In this document: positions 8,171 to 16,272 of the stretch, one piece after another
Layout of the letters: every line of letters begins with the position of its first letter
Numbering within the stretch: position 1 is the first letter of the stretch
NCBI GenBank assembly: GCA_943372195.1
Contig: CALRXS010000006.1
Location: forward strand, 78,191 to 142,190
DNA: 64,000 nucleotides
From: JAEYZM01 sp943372195
GTDB lineage: Bacteria; Bacteroidota; Bacteroidia; Sphingobacteriales; Sphingobacteriaceae
Direction: 5' to 3'
Made by a program: the position numbers and the translations under genes
Notes under the pieces: model-generated
What the model was told of the DNA's origin: nothing
What the model saw: only the letters and a program-made list of their open reading frames with translations
Databases searched by the model: none

Positions 8171-10405
8171 CTATTTCCCAAACTTCGAAGCCAACATCGC
8201 TAATTTTTCTTTCATACTTTGCTCATCTGATTTCTGCGGTTGACCTTCTTTTTTCTGTTGTGATTTTGGTTTAGGTGCTGACTCAGTTTTCATCGATAAT
8301 GAAATTCTCTTGCGCGCAACATCCACCTCTAATACAGAAACTTTTACCTTCTGCTGTACCTTCAAAACTTTCGCTGGGTCATCAATAAATGTATTAGAAA
8401 TATGAGATACATGCACTAAGCCATCTTGGTGAACCCCAATGTCTACAAAGGCTCCGAACTTTGTTAAGTTGGTAACGATGCCTGTTAATTGCATACCTAT
8501 TCTTAAATCTTCGATGCTATTTACTCCATCAGTAAATTGAATGATTTCAAATTGCTCACGCGGATCACGCCCTGGTTTTGATAATTCACTCATGATATCT
8601 TTTAATGTCGGCAAGCCTACTTCATCAGATACATATTTATTCAAATCTAATTTTTTTCGCAAATCATCACTGCTCATTAAATCTGTTAAGGAACATTTTA
8701 AATCTTTCGCCATTTGCTCTACCAATGAATATCTCTCAGGGTGTACAGCACTTGCATCTAAAGGATTTGCTGCTCCTCGTATACGTAAGAATCCTGCTGC
8801 TTGTTCAAATGCTTTATCACCTAATCGTGCTACTTTCTTTAATTCTGATCGTGACTTAAATGCTCCATTTGTATTTCTGAATTCGATGATGTTTTGTGCT
8901 AAAACCGGACCTAAACCCGATACGTATGATAATAATTGTTTCGATGCTGTATTCAATTCAACACCTACTGCATTCACCGAACTACTCACTACATCATCTA
9001 AAGATTTTTGTAATTTATTTTGATCAACGTCGTGTTGATATTGCCCGACTCCGATTGACTTCGGATCGATTTTTACTAATTCAGCTAATGGATCCATCAA
9101 CCTTCTACCAATTGATACAGCACCTCTAACAGTGATATCATAGTCAGGGAATTCTTCTCTAGCAACATCCGAAGCAGAATAAATAGATGCACCACTTTCG
9201 TTCACCATTACCACTAATACATTCGGCAAATTCATCGCACGTATTATCGCTTCTGTTTCTCTACCCGCCGTACCATTACCAATCGCAATCGATTCAATAT
9301 TATATTTATCAACTAATTGTTTGATGATCGCTTGAGCCTCTAATAATTTCTTCTGCGGTTCATGCGGATAAATAGTTGTGTTCTCTAATAATTTTCCTTG
9401 CTCATCTAAGCAAACCACTTTACAACCTGTTCTAAATCCTGGGTCAATCGCCAATGTACGTTTTTGTCCGAGCGGCGCTGAAAGCAACAACTGTCTTGCA
9501 TTCTCAGCAAAAACCTTGATCGCTTCTTCATCAGCTTTCGCTTTCGTAAATACTCTTGTTTCTGTTTCGATGGATGCTGCAAGCAATCTTTTGTATCCAT
9601 CTTTTATTGCTAATGCAACTTCATCAGCGCATGCATTTTTAGATTTCAGGAACATGCGATTTAATATTTCTATTGTCTCTTCTTCATCAGGTGAAATTTC
9701 TAATGATAAGAACAATTCTTTTTCACCTCTTCGCAATGCTAATATTCTATGTGATGGTGCATCTTTAACAGACTCAGACCATTCATAATAATCTTTATAC
9801 TTAATACCTTCTTCTTCTTTTCCCTTAATAACTTTAGATCTAAACAAACCCTTCGTTAAAAATATCTCTCGCACTTTTGCACGTGCTTCTGCATCTTCAG
9901 AAATTTTCTCAGCAATAATATCTCTTGCACCTTGTAATGCTTCTTCAATAGTATTCACACCTTTCTCAGCGTCAATAAATTTTTCTGCTAATTCGATCGG
10001 ACTCTTATTTTCTTGTTCGAAGATATCTAAGGCTAAAGGTTCTAAGCCTTTCTCTTTTGCAACACTAGCTTTTGTTTTACGCTTAGGTCTGTATGGTAAA
10101 TACAAATCTTCTAAAACAGTTAATGAATCAGCAGCATTGATTTTTTCTTTCAACTCATCACTGAGTTTACCCATCTCTTCTAATGATTTTAATATCGCTT
10201 CTCTTCTCTTATCTAATTCTCTAAGCTGTGTAATTCTATCACGAATAGTTGCAACTTGTACTTCATCTAAAGTACCCGTTACTTCTTTACGGTATCTTGA
10301 AATAAATGGAATGGTCGCACCCTCATCTAACAATCCAACGGTTGCTTCTACCTGCTGCTCACGAACTCCTAGTTCTGAAGCAATGATTTTATTATAACTT
10401 AACAT
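8171..10405 (-). CDS. tex: Tex-family RNA-binding transcription accessory protein
   Basis: A 744-residue Tex/YhgF homologue. The order is the N-terminal helical Tex region (DEGATIPFISRYRKEVTGTLDE), a YqgF/RuvC-like domain from about residue 313 (RTLAIDPGFRTGCKVVCLD), helix-hairpin-helix motifs about 490-560 (VSGLGPVLAQNIIEFR), and an S1 RNA-binding domain about 638-705 (GIVTNLTKFGAFVDIGVHQDGLVHVSH). A Lys/Gln-rich tail follows. The family binds nucleic acid and affects transcription or RNA turnover. Its stop abuts the SPOR gene stop. The upstream region holds a small hairpin (10408-10442, arms CTATAAATAA/TTATTTATAG). Confidence 0.95.
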   Translation of the reverse strand: MLSYNKIIASELGVREQQVEATVGLLDEGATIPFISRYRKEVTGTLDEVQVATIRDRITQLRELDKRREAILKSLEEMGKLSDELKEKINAADSLTVLEDLYLPYRPKRKTKASVAKEKGLEPLALDIFEQENKSPIELAEKFIDAEKGVNTIEEALQGARDIIAEKISEDAEARAKVREIFLTKGLFRSKVIKGKEEEGIKYKDYYEWSESVKDAPSHRILALRRGEKELFLSLEISPDEEETIEILNRMFLKSKNACADEVALAIKDGYKRLLAASIETETRVFTKAKADEEAIKVFAENARQLLLSAPLGQKRTLAIDPGFRTGCKVVCLDEQGKLLENTTIYPHEPQKKLLEAQAIIKQLVDKYNIESIAIGNGTAGRETEAIIRAMNLPNVLVVMVNESGASIYSASDVAREEFPDYDITVRGAVSIGRRLMDPLAELVKIDPKSIGVGQYQHDVDQNKLQKSLDDVVSSSVNAVGVELNTASKQLLSYVSGLGPVLAQNIIEFRNTNGAFKSRSELKKVARLGDKAFEQAAGFLRIRGAANPLDASAVHPERYSLVEQMAKDLKCSLTDLMSSDDLRKKLDLNKYVSDEVGLPTLKDIMSELSKPGRDPREQFEIIQFTDGVNSIEDLRIGMQLTGIVTNLTKFGAFVDIGVHQDGLVHVSHISNTFIDDPAKVLKVQQKVKVSVLEVDVARKRISLSMKTESAPKPKSQQKKEGQPQKSDEQSMKEKLAMLASKFGK

Positions 10406-10407
10406 CT

Positions 10408-10442
10408 CTATAAATAAATACTAAAATGATGATTATTTATAG
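10408..10442 (-). promoter_or_regulatory. Hairpin in the tex 5' leader
   Basis: Perfect 10-bp arms CTATAAATAA and TTATTTATAG flank a 15-nt loop, ending 3 bp before the tex start codon. An all-AU stem this close to the start could affect translation or mRNA stability. No function is known. Confidence 0.3.
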
Positions 10443-10497
10443 ATAAGCACAAGCATTTTTTTCAACAAAATATCGGCCTTTACTATCAACTACTTGA

Positions 10498-10531
10498 ATA
10501 AAAAAGGAGCTGCATCTTATTGCAACTCCTT
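10498..10531 (-). terminator. Rho-independent terminator after pdhB
   Basis: On the minus strand an 11-bp stem (plus-strand arms 10504-10514 and 10521-10531, one G-U pair, 6-nt loop) is followed by a U-rich tail. It lies about 70 bp downstream of the pdhB stop, with a heptamer array in between. Confidence 0.75.
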
Positions 10532-10537
10532 CCTTTT

Positions 10538-10596
10538 CTAGTCACTAGTCACTAGTTACTAGTCACGAAATATCTAGCTACTAGCTACTAGCTACT
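10538..10596. repeat. 7-bp repeat arrays of CTAG type
   Basis: Segment 10538-10566 is CTAGTCA, CTAGTCA, CTAGTTA, CTAGTCA. Segment 10574-10596 is CTAGCTA three times plus CT. Each heptamer holds the palindrome CTAG followed by three variable bases. The array lies between the pdhB stop and its terminator, so it would be transcribed in the pdhB 3' UTR. Related CTAG heptamers occur at 14833-14883 and 54661-54827. Confidence 0.85.
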
Positions 10597-10602
10597 TCAA
10601 TA

Positions 10603-11586
10603 CTATTTCGACACGTACATCACTTCCTTCACCGCCTTAATAACTCTCGACGGATTCGGCAAGTACTCTTCAATTAACGTAGGTGCATAAGGCAATGGAA
10701 CGTCACCGCCCATTACTCTTAATATTGGAGCATCTAAATAATCGAATGCATCTTTTTGTACTTTGAATGCTACTTCTGTAGCGATTGAACCTAATGGCCA
10801 AGACTCTTCAACAAATACCATTCTATTTGTTTTACGAATCGACTCAATTACTGTTGCATAATCAATTGGTCTTACTGTACGTAAATCGATTACTTCAGCG
10901 TTGATACCATCTTTTGCTAATTCTGCTGCAGCAGCCATTACTACTTTCAACATTTTACCAAAAGTTACGATTGTTACATCAGTACCTTCTTGTACAACTT
11001 TAGCTTTACCAATTTCTATATAATATTCTTCTTCTGGTACAAATCCTTTATCACCATACATCAACTCAGATTCCATAAAGATAACCGGATCTGGATCTAG
11101 AATAGATGATTTTAATAATCCTTTTGCATCGTATGGGTTAGATGGTACTACTACTTTCAATCCAGGACAATTTGCATACCACGACTCAAAGTTTTGTGAG
11201 TGTTGTGAACTTAACATACCTGCATTACCAGTAGGACCACGAAATACAATTGGAACAGAGAATTGTCCGCCACTCATCGACATCATCTTCGCTGCTGCAT
11301 TCACCACTTGGTCAATTGCAACTAATGAAAAGTTAAATGTCATGAATTCAATTATCGGTTTTAATCCGTTCATCGCTGCACCAACACCAATACCTGCAAA
11401 ACCTAATTCAGAAATAGGAGTATCAATTACTCTCTTAGCTCCGAACTCAGCTAACATGCCTTGACTTACCTTGTATGCACCATTATATTCTGCAACTTCT
11501 TCTCCCATTAAGAAGATGTTTTCGTCTTTTCTCATCTCTTCGTTCATTGCTTCTCTCAAAGCTTCGCGAAACTGTATTTCTCTCAT
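10603..11586 (-). CDS. pdhB: Pyruvate dehydrogenase E1 component, beta subunit
   Basis: With the alpha subunit it forms the thiamine-diphosphate E1 enzyme that decarboxylates pyruvate to feed acetyl-CoA synthesis. The 327 residues start MREIQFREALREAMNEEM; the ATG at 11586 was chosen over an upstream TTG. Transketolase-type signatures are MGEEVAEYNGAYKVSQGM, FGAKRVIDTPISELGFAG, RGPTGNAGMLSSQHSQ and, in the C-terminal domain, EVIDLRTVRPID and VEESWPLGSIATEV. No alpha or E2 gene is next to it. It has its own candidate promoter and a terminator. Confidence 0.96.
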   Translation of the reverse strand: MREIQFREALREAMNEEMRKDENIFLMGEEVAEYNGAYKVSQGMLAEFGAKRVIDTPISELGFAGIGVGAAMNGLKPIIEFMTFNFSLVAIDQVVNAAAKMMSMSGGQFSVPIVFRGPTGNAGMLSSQHSQNFESWYANCPGLKVVVPSNPYDAKGLLKSSILDPDPVIFMESELMYGDKGFVPEEEYYIEIGKAKVVQEGTDVTIVTFGKMLKVVMAAAAELAKDGINAEVIDLRTVRPIDYATVIESIRKTNRMVFVEESWPLGSIATEVAFKVQKDAFDYLDAPILRVMGGDVPLPYAPTLIEEYLPNPSRVIKAVKEVMYVSK

Positions 11587-11626
11587 ATTCAATTAAATGT
11601 ATATAATACTCTCTAAAAATGAATTG

Positions 11627-11634
11627 CAAATATA
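11627..11634 (-). promoter_or_regulatory. Candidate pdhB -7 element
   Basis: TATATTTG on the minus strand matches TAnnTTTG, 40 bp before the pdhB ATG. An upstream TTG exists at a longer than usual distance, so the -33 box is uncertain. Confidence 0.45.
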
Positions 11635-11727
11635 CTAATTGAAATGCATAAAAAAGGACAATTTAAGGCTTAAACAAAGCTTTTTGCTCAAAAAAAATCA
11701 GACAAATCATATAAAATAGTATGAATA

Positions 11728-11779
11728 AAAAATTAACCCCGTAAATACGCAGTTGAAATACGGAATTACGGGATTAATT
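11728..11779 (+). repeat. Left 52-bp inverted hairpin repeat
   Basis: It begins AAAAATTAACCCCGTAAAT and ends ATTACGGGATTAATT, so the two halves are near reverse complements and can form a hairpin. It ends 13 bp before the ATPase ATG and just before the TATATTTG box, so it may also carry promoter or operator sequence. Confidence 0.8.
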
Positions 11780-11781
11780 TA

Positions 11782-11789
11782 TATATTTG
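11782..11789 (+). promoter_or_regulatory. Candidate promoter of the ATPase/DUF4143 gene (leaderless)
   Basis: TATATTTG fits TAnnTTTG and ends 3 bp before the ATG at 11793. Transcription would begin at or within a few bases of the start codon, implying a leaderless mRNA. The -33 region would fall inside the left hairpin repeat. Confidence 0.4.
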
Positions 11790-11792
11790 TGT

Positions 11793-12974
11793 ATGTTACA
11801 AAGACGCATAGAAAGCCTTATAATAAAGCATTTGAAGCAGTTTCCTGCTGTAGGTATATTGGGACCACGCCAATGTGGTAAGACAACAATTGCTAAAAAA
11901 ATAATGAAGTCTAAAAAGAAAGCCAGCACTTACTACTATGATTTAGAAAGTCCGGCCGACCGCAATAAATTCTATGACCCCGAACTATTATTCTTAAATA
12001 CAAAAGAAGATTTTATAATTGATGAAGTTCAAAGAATGCCTGATTTGTTTCCAATTCTAAGATCTGTAATTGATAAGAATAGAAAAAAAGGTAAGTATTT
12101 ATTGCTAGGTTCTGCAGCATTAGATTTTGTTAAGGGAAGCTCAGAAACACTAGCAGGGCGTATTATCTTCATAGAAGCACATCCATTTAACTTAACTGAA
12201 TTAAAGCAACAATCAACAACTTTAAAAAAGCATTGGTTGCGTGGTGGTTTCCCTGATGCATGGAAGGCTAGAACAGATGCTGATGTTTTCACATGGCACG
12301 ATGGTTTTATGAAAACATTTGTTGAACGTGATTTAAATAATATGTTCGACACTAGTATCTCTTCACAATTGATGTTTAGACTGTGGCGTATGATTGCTCA
12401 TTATCAAGCGCAAATATTAAATATAGATGCGCTATCTAAAAGCCTAGATGTGAGCCATTCAACTATTAATAAATACCTCGACTTTCTCGAAGCTTCTTAC
12501 ATGATTCGTAGGTTAAGTGCATACCATATAAATACCAAAAAACGTTTAGTTAAAAGTCCGAAAATTTACATTCGTGACTCTGGTATTTTTCATTATTTGA
12601 ACGACATAACTAGCAGTCGACAATTGCACAATCACGCACTAGTTGGTTACTCTTTCGAAGGTTACGTTGTTGAACAAATTATTCAATTATTACCTAACAA
12701 TATTAAACCATTTTTTTACAGAACTCAAGATGGTGCTGAAGTAGATTTAATTTTAATTAAGGGTGTAAAAGTTGTTGCAACTATTGAAATCAAATACTCT
12801 CTATCACCTAGTATTTCTAGGGGTTTAACAGAATCAATAAATGATTTAAATTGTAAAAATAATTTTATCATCACTCCAAGTAATGAAGAAATTTATTTAC
12901 TAAAAAGAAATATTTCTGTAGTTGGTTTAAATTATTTTTTAACTAAAATATTACCAAAATTCACTAAAAATTAA
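11793..12974 (+). CDS. AAA_14 P-loop ATPase with C-terminal DUF4143 domain
   Basis: A 393-residue protein. Walker A GPRQCGKT (24-31), a Walker B region FIIDEVQRMP (about 72-81) and a sensor-like LLLGSAALD form an AAA_14 ATPase. A winged-helix-like segment (about 211-239, LSKSLDVSHSTINKYLDFLE) follows. The DUF4143 end carries spaced acidic residues resembling a PD-(D/E)XK nuclease core: VVEQ (about 292), AEVDLIL (about 317) and IEIKYS (about 331). The ATG at 11793 was preferred over a TTG two codons upstream. The cellular role of this family is not established. It sits exactly between inverted hairpin repeats, and its TAA lies in the right one. Confidence 0.88.
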   Translation: MLQRRIESLIIKHLKQFPAVGILGPRQCGKTTIAKKIMKSKKKASTYYYDLESPADRNKFYDPELLFLNTKEDFIIDEVQRMPDLFPILRSVIDKNRKKGKYLLLGSAALDFVKGSSETLAGRIIFIEAHPFNLTELKQQSTTLKKHWLRGGFPDAWKARTDADVFTWHDGFMKTFVERDLNNMFDTSISSQLMFRLWRMIAHYQAQILNIDALSKSLDVSHSTINKYLDFLEASYMIRRLSAYHINTKKRLVKSPKIYIRDSGIFHYLNDITSSRQLHNHALVGYSFEGYVVEQIIQLLPNNIKPFFYRTQDGAEVDLILIKGVKVVATIEIKYSLSPSISRGLTESINDLNCKNNFIITPSNEEIYLLKRNISVVGLNYFLTKILPKFTKN

Positions 12975-13020
12975 TCCCGTAAATCCTCACTTCAAATGCG
13001 TATTTACGGCTTTAATTTTT
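12969..13020 (-). repeat. Right 52-bp inverted hairpin repeat
   Basis: The reverse complement matches the left repeat at 45 of 52 positions, including the terminal AAAAATTAA, the internal CCGTAAATACGCA and the distal TTACGGGATTAATT. It contains the ATPase gene stop (12972-12974) and two of the three bases of the hldD stop (13019-13021). As a hairpin between converging genes it may also terminate transcription both ways. Confidence 0.8.
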
Positions 13021-13984
13021 ACATGTTTTTATCATTTTTTAGATAATTTTTCACATAATCTTCGACGCCTTCTTCGAGCGAATGAAAGGCTTTCGAAAAT
13101 CCGATCGACCTTAATTTTTGCATATTGGCCTCCGTGAAATATTGGTACTTATCTCTAATATCTGCCGGCGTGTCTACATAACTAATCTTCTCTTCGATAC
13201 CCATCGCAGCAAATGTTGCTTTTACTAAATCTTTAAAAGTTCTAGCCTTGCCCGATCCCAAATTATAAATACCCGATTTCTTACGTAATAACATGAAGTG
13301 AAACAAAACATCGACTACATCTTTCACATATATGAAATCTCTCATCTGTTCTCCATCTTTATAATCAGCATTATGTGATCTAAATAGCTTCATTTCACCA
13401 GTTTTGCTAATTTGATTATAAGCATGATATATAACAGATGCCATTCGTGACTTATGATACTCATTCGGACCATATACATTAAAGAATTTAAGTCCGACCC
13501 AGAAATACGGCTTCTTCTCTTCCTTCAAAGCCCATTTATCAAATTCATTTTTTGAATCGCCATAAGGGTTCAAAGGAACTAGTTTCTCTATTAAGTCCTG
13601 ATCATCCGTATAACCAAACTCACCTAAACCGTAAGTAGCAGCTGATGATGCATAAACCAGACCTATACCGTATTCAGCGCATCTCTTCCATAAATCTTTG
13701 GTATAATCAGTGTTTAATTTCCATAGTATCTCTTTATTAAACTCTGTGGTATCAGTTCTAGCACCTATATGAAATATAAATTGAACAAACTTATGATGTT
13801 GATCTAACCAAACCATAAATTCATCTCTATCAACTTTCTGTTTGAATTTCTTGCCTTCTAAATTTCTATGCTTTTGCTCTTGATTGAAATCATCAACCAA
13901 TATCAAATCAGTATAACCTTCATCGTTTAGCTTTTGTACTAAACAGCTACCGACAAAGCCTGCAGCCCCTGTTATAATTATCAT
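13019..13984 (-). CDS. hldD: ADP-glyceromanno-heptose 6-epimerase
   Basis: HldD (RfaD) converts ADP-D-glycero-D-manno-heptose to the L-glycero form used in the lipopolysaccharide inner core. The 321-residue short-chain-dehydrogenase fold shows an NAD(P)-binding ITGAAGFVGS at the N-terminus, YASSAATYG, a catalytic Tyr-x-x-x-Lys in NPYGDSKNEFD, and KFFNVYGPNEYHK with the epimerase substrate loop (KDGEQMRDFIYVKDV). Its ATG follows the mqnD stop after one base, so the two are co-translated. The stop codon overlaps the right hairpin repeat of the ATPase cassette. Confidence 0.95.
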   Translation of the reverse strand: MIIITGAAGFVGSCLVQKLNDEGYTDLILVDDFNQEQKHRNLEGKKFKQKVDRDEFMVWLDQHHKFVQFIFHIGARTDTTEFNKEILWKLNTDYTKDLWKRCAEYGIGLVYASSAATYGLGEFGYTDDQDLIEKLVPLNPYGDSKNEFDKWALKEEKKPYFWVGLKFFNVYGPNEYHKSRMASVIYHAYNQISKTGEMKLFRSHNADYKDGEQMRDFIYVKDVVDVLFHFMLLRKKSGIYNLGSGKARTFKDLVKATFAAMGIEEKISYVDTPADIRDKYQYFTEANMQKLRSIGFSKAFHSLEEGVEDYVKNYLKNDKNM

Positions 13985-13985
13985 A

Positions 13986-14816
13986 TTATTGTTTTTTAAC
14001 TAAAAAGTCTGATTCGTATTTCTCTATAATGCCTTGCTCTACTGCCTTGTCAAATAAAGTATGTATCGCTTTAATTCCTTCTGTACCTAAATCTACTGAA
14101 TATTGATTAACATATAAATCGATGTGTTTATACATTACTTCTTCGCTCATCTCTTGTGAGTGAGCTCGTACAAAATCGTACGAAGATTTTCTATTTGCAA
14201 AAGCAAACTCTATGCTACTTCTTAATACCCTGTCAATTTTCATTTGAGTAGCTTCATCGATTTTTCTACTAACAACGATACCTCCTAATGGTATGGCAGC
14301 ACCTGATAATTCTTCCCAATACTCACCTAAATCCCTTACCTTCTGAAGCCCTTTCGACTCATACGTAAACCTATTCTCATGTATGATTAATCCTAAGTCT
14401 ATCTCTCCACTTAATAATGCCCCTTCAATATCTGAGAAGACCATCTCCACTTTATTCTTTAGCTCTGGATAAGCAATACTTAACAAAAAATTCGCCGTCG
14501 TTAATCGCCCTGGTATACCCACTTTCAATTCTGAATCTACCCCCAATTCTGAATTTCTAATTAATAACGGTCCGACTCCAAAGCCCAATGCACTCCCTGC
14601 ATTCAATAATTTATATTGATGCGTTAAATATGCATAAGCATGATAGCTTAGCTTTGTAATATTTAATAAATGTTGATTGGCTTTATGATTGAGACTTTCT
14701 ACATCTTCAATCACCGGAACAAATGTGAGTCCTTCGGTATCTATTTTCCCATGCAACAATGCATCAAAAATGAATGTATCGTTGGGGCAAGATGAGAAAC
14801 CGAGTGTGAGTTCCAT
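13986..14816 (-). CDS. mqnD: 1,4-dihydroxy-6-naphthoate synthase (futalosine menaquinone pathway)
   Basis: MqnD makes 1,4-dihydroxy-6-naphthoate from cyclic de-hypoxanthine futalosine, a late step in the alternative menaquinone route. The 276 residues have a periplasmic-binding-protein-like fold. The start LTLGFSSCPNDTFIFDALLHG, the LGFGVGPLLI loop and GIPGRLTTANFLL are family hallmarks. Its presence implies respiration through menaquinone made by the futalosine route. It lies directly upstream of hldD and downstream of a heptamer hairpin array that separates it from frr. Confidence 0.93.
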   Translation of the reverse strand: MELTLGFSSCPNDTFIFDALLHGKIDTEGLTFVPVIEDVESLNHKANQHLLNITKLSYHAYAYLTHQYKLLNAGSALGFGVGPLLIRNSELGVDSELKVGIPGRLTTANFLLSIAYPELKNKVEMVFSDIEGALLSGEIDLGLIIHENRFTYESKGLQKVRDLGEYWEELSGAAIPLGGIVVSRKIDEATQMKIDRVLRSSIEFAFANRKSSYDFVRAHSQEMSEEVMYKHIDLYVNQYSVDLGTEGIKAIHTLFDKAVEQGIIEKYESDFLVKKQ

Positions 14817-14832
14817 AAAGATAGTACTAAAG

Positions 14833-14883
14833 TAGCTAGTAGCTAGTAACTAGTATACTTCTAGCTACTAGTTACTAGCTACT
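14833..14883. repeat. Inverted CTAG heptamer arrays forming a hairpin
   Basis: Units TAGCTAG, TAGCTAG, TAACTAG (14833-14853), a 7-bp centre TATACTT, then CTAGCTA, CTAGTTA, CTAGCTA, CT (14861-14883). The halves are inverted, so the transcript can fold into a stem of about 16 bp. It lies between frr and mqnD on the transcribed strand and lacks a T-run. The words are those of the array at 10574-10596. Confidence 0.85.
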
Positions 14884-14894
14884 ATCAACTAATT

Positions 14895-15458
14895 TTAAAC
14901 GGTCATTATATCTTTCTCCTTAACCTCAATATGCTTATCGATTTTAAGAATATAACTGTCTGTTAACTTTTGAACTTCTGTTTCTCCAACTTTTACTTCG
15001 TCTTCTGAAACTCCTTCTTTTTGTAATTTCTTAATTCTTTCGTTTGTGTCTTTACGGATGTTACGTACAGCCACCTTACCTGCTTCACCTTCTGCCTTAA
15101 CTTTCTTCACTAAATCTTTTCTTCTCTCTTCTGTTAATGCTGGTATACTTAAACGAATAACGATACCATCGTTCTGTGGGTTAATACCTAAGTTAGCATC
15201 TGAAATTGCTTTCTCAATTACAGGTATCATGTTTTTCTCCCAAGGCTGTACAACAATAGTACGCGCATCTGGAGTGTTAATATTTGCGATTTGTGCTAAT
15301 GGCGTCGGACTTCCGTAGTAGTCAACGTGAATACCATCAAGCATCTGCGGAGTAGCTTTGCCAGCTCTAATTTTTGTTAATTCGTTTTCAACGTGATCAA
15401 CAGCTTTGTTCATCAAATCTTTAGCTTCTTCAAGCTGTTTCTTTACTAATTCGCTCAT
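14895..15458 (-). CDS. frr: Ribosome recycling factor
   Basis: RRF splits post-termination ribosomes together with EF-G. The 187-residue length and signatures are typical: KIRAGKATPQMLDGIHVDYYG, TPLAQIANINTPDARTIVVQPWEK, GINPQNDGIVIRLSIPALTEERR and the C-terminal helix ending YILKIDKHIEVKEKDIMTV. It follows pyrH by 33 bp with no terminator visible between them, so pyrH-frr is probably one transcript. Confidence 0.98.
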   Translation of the reverse strand: MSELVKKQLEEAKDLMNKAVDHVENELTKIRAGKATPQMLDGIHVDYYGSPTPLAQIANINTPDARTIVVQPWEKNMIPVIEKAISDANLGINPQNDGIVIRLSIPALTEERRKDLVKKVKAEGEAGKVAVRNIRKDTNERIKKLQKEGVSEDEVKVGETEVQKLTDSYILKIDKHIEVKEKDIMTV

Positions 15459-15491
15459 AAAATTGTTTATGTTTTAAATTAATATTAATAA

Positions 15492-16202
15492 TTATTTTGC
15501 GTGAACAAGTGTGCCGATATCTTCGCCACTTGCAACTTTTAAGAAGTTGCTTCTCTTATTCATATCAAATACAATAATAGGTAAATTGTTTTCTTGACAA
15601 AGAGTAAATGCTGTCATATCCATTACATTTAATCCTTTGTCATATACTTCTGTGAAAGAAATTTTATCGTAACGTGTTGCCGATTTATCTTTTTCTGGAT
15701 CAGCAGTATATATACCATCAACTCTTGTTCCTTTCAATACAACATCTGCTTCAATTTCAATTGCTCTCAATGATGCTGCTGTATCTGTAGTGAAATAAGG
15801 GTTACCAGTACCTGCTCCAAAAATTACAACACGACCTTTTTCTAAATGTCGTATCGCTCTTCTTCTGATAAATGGCTCACAGATTTGTTCCATCTTAATT
15901 GCAGAAAGTAAACGTGTTTTGATGTCAACTTTTTCAAGCGCATCTTGCAAAGCCATACTATTGATAACTGTTGCTAACATACCCATGTAATCAGCTTGAA
16001 CTCTATCCATGCCACCTTTCTCAGCATCTAATCCTCTGTGTATGTTACCGCCACCAATTACAATTGCTACCTCAACACCACTCTGCACAACCTCTTTAAT
16101 GTCTAAAGCATATTGGCTCACCATCTCTGGATCTATACCATATTGCTTCTTACCCATTAATGATTCACCGCTAAGTTTAAGAAGTATTCTTTTGTATTTC
16201 AT
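15492..16202 (-). CDS. pyrH: UMP kinase
   Basis: PyrH phosphorylates UMP to UDP. The 236-residue product starts MKYKRILLKLSGESLMG; a longer frame exists upstream but runs through the terminator hairpin, so the ATG at 16202 is chosen. Amino-acid-kinase motifs include VVIGGGNIHRG, GTGNPYFTTDTAASLRA and LKGTRVDGIYTADP. It stands between tsf (separated by a strong hairpin) and frr. Confidence 0.97.
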   Translation of the reverse strand: MKYKRILLKLSGESLMGKKQYGIDPEMVSQYALDIKEVVQSGVEVAIVIGGGNIHRGLDAEKGGMDRVQADYMGMLATVINSMALQDALEKVDIKTRLLSAIKMEQICEPFIRRRAIRHLEKGRVVIFGAGTGNPYFTTDTAASLRAIEIEADVVLKGTRVDGIYTADPEKDKSATRYDKISFTEVYDKGLNVMDMTAFTLCQENNLPIIVFDMNKRSNFLKVASGEDIGTLVHAK

Positions 16203-16231
16203 GTTTTTGTTTTGCTTAGTAAAATATAGAC

Positions 16232-16265
16232 AAAAAAAATCCTCCCGAATTAAAGCGGGAGGATT
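16232..16265 (-). terminator. Rho-independent terminator between tsf and pyrH
   Basis: On the minus strand the 10-bp stem AATCCTCCCG/CGGGAGGATT (plus-strand 16238-16247 and 16256-16265) has an 8-nt loop and is followed by a run of T. It starts 8 bp after the tsf stop. It should lower pyrH-frr expression relative to the ribosomal genes unless pyrH has its own promoter. Confidence 0.85.
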
Positions 16266-16272
16266 CAAATAA

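Larger units (their letters stand above)
11728..13020. mobile_element. Candidate 1.3-kb cassette: ATPase/DUF4143 gene between inverted hairpin repeats
   Basis: The unit consists of a left 52-bp repeat (11728-11779), a single gene (11793-12974) and a right 52-bp repeat (12969-13020) in inverted orientation, matching at 45 of 52 positions by my alignment. Each repeat is itself an imperfect palindrome. The right repeat supplies the stop codon of the internal gene and most of the stop codon of the neighbouring hldD. The layout is as compact as an insertion sequence, but the only protein is a P-loop ATPase with a DUF4143 (PD-(D/E)XK-like) end, not a known transposase. No target duplication is obvious. 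Mobility is inferred, not shown. Confidence 0.5.

Noticed and set aside
11593..11727. Target-site duplication beside the ATPase cassette
   Set aside because: The flanks outside 11728 and 13020 share no clear short direct repeat beyond A/T runs.
14526..14554. Repeated CAATTCTGAAT in mqnD as an inserted array
   Set aside because: Spacing is 18 bp, not 7. It encodes a repeated SEL motif and protein length is normal, so an ordinary coding coincidence is likelier.
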